Notes under the pieces: model-generated
Databases searched by the model: none
What the model was told of the DNA's origin: nothing
What the model saw: only the letters and a program-made list of their open reading frames with translations
NCBI GenBank assembly: GCA_900550625.1
Contig: URSW01000014.1
Span: forward strand, 1-16,225
Direction of reading: 5' to 3'
Source of the DNA: an uncultured Eubacteriales bacterium
GTDB taxonomy: Bacteria; Bacillota; Clostridia; Oscillospirales; CAG-272
DNA: 16,225 nt
Shown: piece after piece, positions 6,666-11,807 of the stretch
How positions within the stretch are numbered: the first letter of the stretch is position 1
Layout of the letters: the number at the start of each line of letters is the position of its first letter
Made by a program: the position numbers and the translations under genes

Positions 6666-8462
6666 ATGAAACGAATCATTAGCATGGCGCTGATATTGGC
6701 GCTTCTGTGCGGAGTTTTATCCGCCTGCTCCACGCTTGAAGACGGGGACAAGGGCGCGATAATCGATGTTTATTTTACAGATGAGCTTTACAACTTCGAT
6801 CCGGCACTTTCATACACCGACGATTCGATGGTGAAAATAACGGCACTCCTTTTCGAAGGCCTTACATACCTTGACGATAATGGCAATTGGAAAAAAGCCA
6901 TTATGGATAAGTATACATATACGACCGACGAGGAAAAGGGCGAGTATAAGCTTCTCATAGACCTCAAATCGACGAAGTGGAGCGACGGACGCACCGTTCA
7001 GGCGGCGGACTTCGTATATGCGTGGAAGCGCATAATCGATCCCGAGTTCCGCGGCGATGCATCGAGCCTCCTTTACGATATAAGGAACGCGCGCAAGGTG
7101 AAATTCGGCGATGCCTCCATCGACGATTTCGGCGCTTCCGCAGTCGATACATATACCCTGCAGGTTCTTTTCGAGCACGATATAGATACGGATGCTTTCT
7201 TCAAGACCGTCGCGTCTCCCGCACTGGTTCCTCAGCGTGAGGATACGGTCGCGTCAAACAGCGAGTACTGGGCAAGAAAGACATCGACCATTCTTACGAA
7301 CGGTCCGTTCGCCCTCAAGCAGATCGATTACGGTCACACTCTCCGTATCGAGCGCAACTCCTACTACTTCCGCGATACCGATAAGCCCGACGCACTTGAC
7401 AAGTACGTTATTCCGTGGAGAATCGTTACCCACTACGATTACGGCGATATCAACGCGCAGTTCGACGCTTATATGAACAGCAGTATTTGGTACCTTGGCA
7501 CCATTCCGCTCGCACAGCGCGAGGCTGTAAAAAAGCAGGCGGTCATCTCCGATGAGCTTGCAACGCACACCTATTATTTCAACGTAAAAAACGATCTCTT
7601 CAAGGATGCCCGCGTAAGACGAGCGCTTTCGATGGCGATCGACCGTGAGCAGATCGTAAGTATCGTTACATACGCAAAGGCGGCAACCGGACTCATCCCC
7701 TACGGTGTTTCCGATGCGAACGGCAAGAAGGACTTCCGCGAGGTTGCTGATTCCGAATCAAAGCTTATCTCCACCGCGGCGGATATGGACGGCGCAAAGG
7801 CGCTTCTCCGCGAGGCGGGAGTTTCCGGCGGTTCGTTCGACCTGACCGTCAAGGACAACGAGCAGGATAAGGCTGTTGCAGAGTATGTTGCCGGCGAATG
7901 GAAGGATCTCGGATTCAACGTAAAGGTCAAGGCTCTCAAGGGATCGCGCATCGGCGGAAGCAACGATGCCATAAGCAATCTCTATGAAGATAAATTCAAC
8001 GATGCTTATTCAAAAGGAGATTTCGACGTTATCGCAGTCGATATGAATATGCTTACGACCGATGCGTTCGGTGCACTGTCCGTTTTCGCCGATGATTTCT
8101 CCGGCGGCGGTGTTGACCTCCGTTCCGAGAATTATGACGTAAAGGGTCACATAACCGGATACTCGAACAGCGAGTACAACGACCTTATCGAACGCGCATA
8201 CGCGGCAACCGATTCTTCGGAGAGAACCGCACTTCTTCATCAGGCGGAGCAGATGCTCGCCGAGGATATGCCGGTGATCCCGCTTATCTATCTCCAGGAC
8301 GCATACCTCATTAATAAGAAAGTCCTTTCGGGATACAAGGACGGCTTCAACGGAACCCGTGACTTCACCCGCATGAAGATGAAGAACTACATGGCATATA
8401 AAGAGGCGATCCTCGCGGCTGAGCAGAAAGAAGCCGAGGAGACCGCAAGCGCACTCAAGTAA
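6666..8462 (+). CDS. ABC transporter oligopeptide-binding lipoprotein (OppA-like, SBP family 5)
   Basis: The 598-residue product is a predicted exported lipoprotein: basic MKR start, hydrophobic segment (4-19) and lipobox LSAC with the acylated cysteine at C21. The mature part follows the SBP_bac_5 plan: an early YNFDPALSYTDDSMVKITAL segment, TKWSDGRTVQAADFVYAWKR (the conserved W-x-DG-x-x-V-A-DFV-W element), then RVRRALSMAIDREQIVS and a C-terminal PVIPLIYLQDAYL. It should capture peptides outside the membrane and hand them to an Opp-type permease, but no permease or ATPase gene is next to it, so it is an orphan binding protein or uses a permease encoded elsewhere. AAGGAGG lies 11 bases before the ATG. 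It has its own promoter and terminator, so it is probably monocistronic. Peptide specificity cannot be read; a role in sensing is possible. Confidence 0.93.
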   Translation: MKRIISMALILALLCGVLSACSTLEDGDKGAIIDVYFTDELYNFDPALSYTDDSMVKITALLFEGLTYLDDNGNWKKAIMDKYTYTTDEEKGEYKLLIDLKSTKWSDGRTVQAADFVYAWKRIIDPEFRGDASSLLYDIRNARKVKFGDASIDDFGASAVDTYTLQVLFEHDIDTDAFFKTVASPALVPQREDTVASNSEYWARKTSTILTNGPFALKQIDYGHTLRIERNSYYFRDTDKPDALDKYVIPWRIVTHYDYGDINAQFDAYMNSSIWYLGTIPLAQREAVKKQAVISDELATHTYYFNVKNDLFKDARVRRALSMAIDREQIVSIVTYAKAATGLIPYGVSDANGKKDFREVADSESKLISTAADMDGAKALLREAGVSGGSFDLTVKDNEQDKAVAEYVAGEWKDLGFNVKVKALKGSRIGGSNDAISNLYEDKFNDAYSKGDFDVIAVDMNMLTTDAFGALSVFADDFSGGGVDLRSENYDVKGHITGYSNSEYNDLIERAYAATDSSERTALLHQAEQMLAEDMPVIPLIYLQDAYLINKKVLSGYKDGFNGTRDFTRMKMKNYMAYKEAILAAEQKEAEETASALK

Positions 8463-8481
8463 AAATCGATCGGCACAAAGT

Positions 8482-8526
8482 GGGGGTGCTGCGCATAAGG
8501 TGCAGCTCCCCCATGCTGTCTTTTTC
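8482..8526 (+). terminator. intrinsic terminator after the oligopeptide-binding protein gene
   Basis: TGGGGG (8482-8487) pairs with CCCCCA (8509-8514). After one mismatch GCTGC pairs with GCAGC inside, leaving a short loop. TGCTGTCTTTTTC follows the stem and supplies the T-run. Confidence 0.8.
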
Positions 8527-8609
8527 GGAAACAAGGGAAAAGTGAGGCTGTGCGCGAACATTCTCGTCGGTGATAAAGCGGCAATAGAAATGAAAGTGAG
8601 ATTTGATTT

Positions 8610-9191
8610 ATGATAACTCCTGCGCCTTTGCAAGATCCGGATGATATAAAGGTATTTATACTCTATCTTCTCAACAGAGTGGGATATCCGCTCAAATACG
8701 ATCGGGTGGCTGATATAGTCGTGCAGGACGGTATGGTCAATTTCATGGATTTCGGAACATATTTCTTTGAGCTGCTCGACGCCGGGCATATAAAGGAAAT
8801 TCAAAACAAGCCAGGTGAGGATCCTGAGAACCCCAAGGGGCATCCGACATATACCGTGTCCGAAACGGGAAAGGTCATCGCGGAAGAGCTCAAGGACCGC
8901 CTTCTCGGCATCGTTCGTGAAAAGAGCTACCAAAGCGCGATAAGGTATCTCGATTTTGCCAAGCGCGGCGCGGTTCTCGATCAGAATTACCGTCCCGACG
9001 GAGACGGTTATCTGTTTCACTGCGAGATAAAGGATCGGCAGGGAGTCCAGCTTGATCTTACCGTTCGCGCGGACAACGAGTATCAGCTTAAGCAGATGAG
9101 GTATGTTTATTCCGAGCGTCCCGAGGTTGTTTTTAAGGGAATCATTGCGCTTTTGACAGGAGAAGTCAATTATTTGTTTGATAAAGACTGA
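8610..9191 (+). CDS. DUF4364 family protein
   Basis: The 193-residue soluble product matches the DUF4364 family of Clostridia. An N-terminal winged-helix-like part starts with DPDDIKVFILYLLNRVGYPL and continues through the DIVVQDGMVNFMDFGTYFFE region, which resembles a PadR or MarR type DNA-binding fold. The basic/acidic turn GHPTYTVSETGKVIAEEL is followed by a C-terminal beta-rich domain ending in GEVNYLFDKD. The family has no established biochemical role; the fold suggests a transcription regulator, which is inference. A weak GTGAG Shine-Dalgarno lies about 9 bases before the ATG. It sits between a terminator and the promoter of the sigma-factor gene, so it is probably transcribed alone. 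No promoter of its own is obvious between 8527 and 8609. Confidence 0.85.
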   Translation: MITPAPLQDPDDIKVFILYLLNRVGYPLKYDRVADIVVQDGMVNFMDFGTYFFELLDAGHIKEIQNKPGEDPENPKGHPTYTVSETGKVIAEELKDRLLGIVREKSYQSAIRYLDFAKRGAVLDQNYRPDGDGYLFHCEIKDRQGVQLDLTVRADNEYQLKQMRYVYSERPEVVFKGIIALLTGEVNYLFDKD

Positions 9192-9250
9192 TATTTTTCG
9201 AAGTTTTGACAGGGCACAACAAAATTTGTGAAAAGTTTTTTAATTAACTA

Positions 9251-9278
9251 TTGACAATTGAACAATTTGTGGTATAAT
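9251..9278 (+). promoter_or_regulatory. near-consensus sigma-A promoter of the sigma-factor gene
   Basis: A perfect TTGACA (9251-9256) and a perfect TATAAT (9273-9278) are separated by 16 bases in AT-rich sequence. The predicted start is near 9285, so the transcript would begin with the 49-bp repeat element and carry about 226 bases of leader. Confidence 0.8.
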
Positions 9279-9285
9279 ATTTGCA

Positions 9286-9334
9286 GGACACAGTATATGG
9301 TCAGTCTGTGACTGCACGTTTACTTACTGTGTCC
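9286..9334 (+). repeat. 49-bp inverted-repeat element, copy 3
   Basis: GGACACAGTA and TACTGTGTCC are perfect 10-base inverted repeats enclosing 29 bases. The right half TGCACGTTTACTTACTGTGT plus CC matches the minus strand of copies 1 and 2 with one transition, which has a compensating change in the opposite arm (CGG/CCG in copy 2, CAG/CTG here). The left half differs and contains its own small hairpin CAGTC-TGT-GACTG. The element lies immediately downstream of a strong promoter. Confidence 0.8.
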
Positions 9335-9336
9335 CC

Positions 9337-9361
9337 GAGTTTGGCACGGTGTGACAAACTC
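9337..9361 (+). repeat. satellite hairpin attached to copy 3 of the 49-bp element
   Basis: GAGTTTG (9337-9343) pairs with CAAACTC (9355-9361), and CAC pairs with GTG inside around a GGT loop. It is two C residues away from the 49-bp element, the same offset as in copy 2. Relative to copy 2 (read on the minus strand) the arms change from GAGATTG/CAATCTC to GAGTTTG/CAAACTC, keeping the pairing. Confidence 0.7.
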
Positions 9362-9511
9362 CAACGAGAAGGGAAATTTTACGCCTTACTTCGTAAGCCT
9401 TTGCGGCTGGCGCCGTCCCGCGCTTTACGCGGTATATACGTCCGGTCGGATGTGTGCGTAAATTTATTTGCGGATTGTTTGCCGACAATCGGCAGTGCTG
9501 GAAGCGTTTCT
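9362..9511 (+). promoter_or_regulatory. structured 5' leader of the sigma-factor gene
   Basis: After the repeat and satellite hairpin, this stretch has several further short stems: CTTAC-TTC-GTAAG (9385-9397), CCGCG-CTTTA-CGCGG (9418-9432) and TGCCGA-CAA-TCGGCA (9480-9494). The frame of the sigma gene is open through the leader, but the encoded sequence resembles no sigma-factor domain. I cannot assign it to a known riboswitch class; it may be leader RNA or the rest of a composite repeat insertion. Confidence 0.4.
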
Positions 9512-10072
9512 ATGGAATCAGATGTTTTCGTTACGGTGAAAAAAGTAAAGAGCGGCGACGAAAGAGCGTTTTCCGAGCTTTGCGAAAAGTATTCCGCTCT
9601 TGTGTCGGTGAGTGCCGATAAATATTGCCGTATGCTTCCGGAAAACAGCAATGCAACGCCCGAGGATTTCGAGCAGGAAGCGTATTTGGCGCTTTACAGG
9701 GCGGCTGTGACGTACGATACCGATCAGACCGATGTCACGTTCGGGCTTTATGCGAAGACCTGCATACGGAATGCGCTGATTTCTCTCCTCAGAAAATTCC
9801 GCCGCGCACCGAAGCTTGTTTCGGATAAGCGGGCTCCCGCTGCGCTTTCCGATCCTCTTTCGGGGATTATTTCGGACGAAAATGCCGAAGCTCTTCTGAA
9901 AATGCTTTCAGGAGTGCTTTCGGATTATGAATATAAGATGCTGATGCTTTATGCGGACGGCAAGATGCCGCGCCGTATTGCGCAGGAGACCGGACAAAGC
10001 GCAAAATCCGTCAGTAATGCGCTTTTTCGCGCCAGAACAAAACTTAAAGAGCTGTACGAAGATCAAAAATAG
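9512..10072 (+). CDS. sigma-70 family RNA polymerase sigma factor, SigH-like
   Basis: The 186-residue product has a region 2 (about 18-92) with AFSELCEKYSALV, EDFEQEAYLALYRAAVTYD and FGLYAKTCIRNALISLLR, and a region 4 (about 134-182) with LSDYEYKMLMLYADGKMPRR then IAQETGQSAKSVSNALFRAR, a helix-turn-helix for the -35 element. The closest pattern I recognise is SigH (sigma-30) of Firmicutes, in both the QE.yl.LYkA segment and the S-V-x-NAL-x-R-x-x-x-KL ending, but it is shorter than the usual 205-220 residues, so I do not assign sigH. The ATG at 9512 is chosen because region 2 begins soon after; GGAAG lies 7 bases upstream. The frame extends to 9281 through the structured leader, which I treat as untranslated. 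No anti-sigma gene is adjacent. Confidence 0.85.
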   Translation: MESDVFVTVKKVKSGDERAFSELCEKYSALVSVSADKYCRMLPENSNATPEDFEQEAYLALYRAAVTYDTDQTDVTFGLYAKTCIRNALISLLRKFRRAPKLVSDKRAPAALSDPLSGIISDENAEALLKMLSGVLSDYEYKMLMLYADGKMPRRIAQETGQSAKSVSNALFRARTKLKELYEDQK

Positions 10073-10101
10073 TATTTTTGCGTGAAAGCGCTGAAAATAT
10101 A

Positions 10102-10164
10102 TGCCCGAATAGCTTAATCGAGAGCGTTGTTTACAAAGGTGACGGTTGGAATCCGTCGAGGGCA
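10102..10164 (+). other. tRNA-like sequence with a minimal anticodon arm (Val-like remnant)
   Basis: The 63-base stretch reads like a tRNA in which the anticodon arm has collapsed. TGCCC (10102-10106) pairs with GGGCA (10160-10164) as a 5-bp acceptor stem. TA then GCTT-AATCGA-GAGC forms a D arm. GACGG-TTGGAAT-CCGTC (10141-10157) forms a T arm with a loop one base from TTCGAAT. Between them TTG-TTTA-CAA gives only a 3-bp stem. Acceptor positions 6-7 do not pair. Wording around GAGAGCG and TTTAC recalls tRNA-Val(UAC). No CCA is encoded. It is too short and mispaired to be called a working tRNA. Confidence 0.45.
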
Positions 10165-10200
10165 AAAAATTCATTTATCCATATTAAGCGAGGTAGCAAA

Positions 10201-10479
10201 ATGTTCGAAGACAAGACCCTTAAATGCGAGGATTGCGGTCAGGATTTCATCTTTACCGCAGGTGAGCAGGAATTTTATGCCGAAAAGGGATTCCAGAACG
10301 AGCCTAAGAGATGCAAGGCTTGCCGTGACAACCGTAAGAATGCAACCAAGGCGAACCGCGAGATGTTCACTGCAACTTGCGCAAACTGCGGCAAAGAGGC
10401 AAAGGTTCCTTTCCAGCCCAACAACGACAGACCCGTATACTGCAGCGAATGCTTCGCGGCAATGAGGGAACAGCAGTAA
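10201..10479 (+). CDS. double zinc-ribbon protein
   Basis: This 92-residue protein has four CxxC pairs: C9/C12, C38/C41, C60/C63 and C81/C84. The first two belong to a segment LKCEDCGQDFIFTAGEQEFY with AEKGF and PKRCKACR, matching the probable zinc-ribbon family (zf-trcl type) common in Clostridia. The last two form a second ribbon, ATCANCGKEAKVPFQPNNDR and YCSECF, of the CxDRG-box or CxxC-x17-CxxC kind. It is probably a small nucleic-acid or protein-binding protein; no function is established that I can name. The ATG at 10201 follows GCGAGGTAGCAAA; the frame is open to 10078 through the tRNA-like leader, which makes no sense as protein. A strong hairpin follows the gene. Its codons look well adapted (AAG, AAC, CGT, GAG), consistent with good expression. 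Confidence 0.85.
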   Translation: MFEDKTLKCEDCGQDFIFTAGEQEFYAEKGFQNEPKRCKACRDNRKNATKANREMFTATCANCGKEAKVPFQPNNDRPVYCSECFAAMREQQ

Positions 10480-10516
10480 TCAGCCGTCGGTTGATTTGAA
10501 TTTTTCAAAATTCCCG

Positions 10517-10546
10517 AAGGGGCTGTGCATTTTTGCACAGCCCCTT
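10517..10546 (+). terminator. hairpin terminator after the zinc-ribbon gene
   Basis: AAGGGGCTGTGCA (10517-10529) and TGCACAGCCCCTT (10534-10546) form a perfect 13-bp stem with a TTTT loop. The T-tail on the plus strand is short (TTT then GACTG), while on the minus strand the hairpin is followed by CGGGAATTTTG. The very strong stem still makes termination likely. Confidence 0.75.
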
Positions 10547-10718
10547 TGACTGTTGGGGCGGAGTCTTTTGGCTTCCGTCGATGCGGGCAAAAACGGACGA
10601 AAGTGCTTTCGATAGCGTCAAAAAGCGGAAAAACGGTGCTGCGTGGGGATTTTTGTCTGTTTTTCGAACGAAAAGGAGGCAAAAAAGCCCGCTTCGACGA
10701 TAAATATTAAAAAAAATA
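10547..10718. other. intergenic stretch without a supported gene
   Basis: Between the terminator and the rlmB promoter I find short open frames on both strands, but none has a Shine-Dalgarno sequence or a recognisable protein. The plus-strand one starts inside the terminator hairpin. An AAAAGGAGG at 10671-10679 resembles a ribosome binding site, yet no start codon opens a convincing frame after it. The end is very AT-rich. Confidence 0.4.
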
Positions 10719-10747
10719 TATACAAACGGATTTTTTTGTGCTATAAT
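10719..10747 (+). promoter_or_regulatory. sigma-A promoter of rlmB
   Basis: TATACA (10719-10724) and a perfect TATAAT (10742-10747) are 17 bases apart, after an A-rich tract. The predicted start near 10754 gives a leader of about 166 bases before the rlmB start codon. I see no known riboswitch in the leader; GCATAC and GTATTGC near 10837-10853 can form a small hairpin. Confidence 0.6.
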
Positions 10748-10919
10748 AACTAATGTGGCATAGAATGCGAACATTTATCCGAACCGCACCGAAGGATCGA
10801 CGGATTTACATATCCCTTGTACATACGGGACTTCGGCATACTTTCGGTATTGCGCGATTTTTGCAGTATCGGGTTTCAAAATTCGCACAGCCCGAAGATC
10901 TTACAGGGAGATTTTATAT

Positions 10920-11717
10920 ATGTCCGAAAGCGAAAGAACCTACCGGCATCCGCATCGCAGAGGAGAGACCGAAAAGGATGCCGCGCCGGGGGCGGTGTGC
11001 GGAAGAAATGCGGTACGGGAGCTTGTGCGTTCCGGACGTGCGATAGATAAAATATTTGTGCTCCGCGGAAAGCGGGAAGGCTCCGTCCTTGCGATAATTG
11101 CGCAGGCTCGCGAGAATAAAATCCCGGTTCTCGATGCAGATTCGGCAAAGCTCGATTCTCTTTCGGGCGGGGTCAACCATCAGGGAATCGTCGCGCTTGC
11201 CGCCGAGAAGGAATATTCGGACGTGTCCGGTATTCTTGCGTTTGCCGCCGAGCGCGGAGAAGCGCCGTTTATCGTTATTGCGGACGGAATCGAGGATCCG
11301 CACAATCTCGGCGCGCTTATCAGATGCGCGGAGTGCGCCGGAGTTCACGGAATAATACTTCCGCGCAGAAGAAGCGCGGGACTTACGCCCACTGTGTCGA
11401 AAACATCGGCGGGAGCGCTTGAGCATATGCTTGTTGCGAGGGTTTCGAATCTTGCGCAGACTGTCGATGAGCTGAAAAGGGCGGGCGTGTGGGTGTACGC
11501 GGCGGAGGCAGGCGGGAAAGCCTACTATGATACGGATTTCTCCGGACCGTGCGCGGTTATTTTCGGAAGCGAAAGCCTCGGCGTGTCTCACCTTCTTATG
11601 GAAAAGTCGGATTTTCAGGTTTCGATTCCAATGTACGGTCATGTGAATTCGCTGAATGTATCAACGGCGGCATCCGTGATACTCTGCCATGCGGCGATGC
11701 AGCATCACAAAAAGTAA
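10920..11717 (+). CDS. rlmB: 23S rRNA (guanosine-2'-O)-methyltransferase, RlmB/TrmH family
   Basis: A SPOUT-class methyltransferase that uses S-adenosylmethionine to 2'-O-methylate a 23S rRNA guanosine (G2251 in E. coli numbering); Firmicute members are often called YacO or TrmH group 3. The 265-residue protein has a short basic tail, an N-terminal SpoU substrate-binding domain (about 25-100, starting with VCGRNAVRELVRSG), and the knotted catalytic domain. Motif 1 is DGIEDPHNLGALIRCAECAG (122-141), motif 2 is VIFGSESLGVS (213-223) and motif 3 is IPMYGHVNSLNVSTAASVI (236-254). Motif 2 is slightly unusual: the common GSEGxG is GSESLG. The ATG at 10920 has AGGGAG 9 bases upstream. No cysS or ribonuclease III-like mrnC gene precedes it, unlike in many Firmicutes. 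Exact target position is inferred from the family. Confidence 0.88.
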   Translation: MSESERTYRHPHRRGETEKDAAPGAVCGRNAVRELVRSGRAIDKIFVLRGKREGSVLAIIAQARENKIPVLDADSAKLDSLSGGVNHQGIVALAAEKEYSDVSGILAFAAERGEAPFIVIADGIEDPHNLGALIRCAECAGVHGIILPRRRSAGLTPTVSKTSAGALEHMLVARVSNLAQTVDELKRAGVWVYAAEAGGKAYYDTDFSGPCAVIFGSESLGVSHLLMEKSDFQVSIPMYGHVNSLNVSTAASVILCHAAMQHHKK

Positions 11718-11747
11718 TATCCTGCGGACATTATCGGTGATTGATAT

Positions 11748-11766
11748 GCGGATTTTCCGCGTTTTT
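11748..11766 (+). terminator. short terminator-like hairpin after rlmB
   Basis: GCGGA-TTT-TCCGC forms a 5-bp stem and is followed by GTTTTT. It is small for an intrinsic terminator and may only partly stop transcription into the next gene, which has no clear promoter of its own (TTGATA at 11741-11746 with TATACA at 11766-11771 is too widely spaced). Confidence 0.35.
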
Positions 11767-11807
11767 ATACAGACTGCCCGAAAGAGGAGGAAAGGTACGG
11801 TTATTTT

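Noticed and set aside
8010..9020. 336-codon open frame on the minus strand
   Set aside because: It spans the 3' end of the binding-protein gene, its terminator and half of the DUF4364 gene in antisense, with no recognisable domain.
9281..9511. N-terminal extension of the sigma factor
   Set aside because: The frame is open and starts with TTG, but the sequence is repeat element and hairpins, and sigma region 2 begins only after the ATG at 9512.
10064..10080. CAAAAAT-AGT-ATTTTTG as a terminator for the sigma gene
   Set aside because: The stem is only A-T pairs and overlaps the stop codon; it is too weak to support as a terminator.
10753..11046. 97-codon open frame in the rlmB leader
   Set aside because: It has no ribosome binding site, begins at the predicted transcription start and overlaps rlmB out of frame with no protein similarity.
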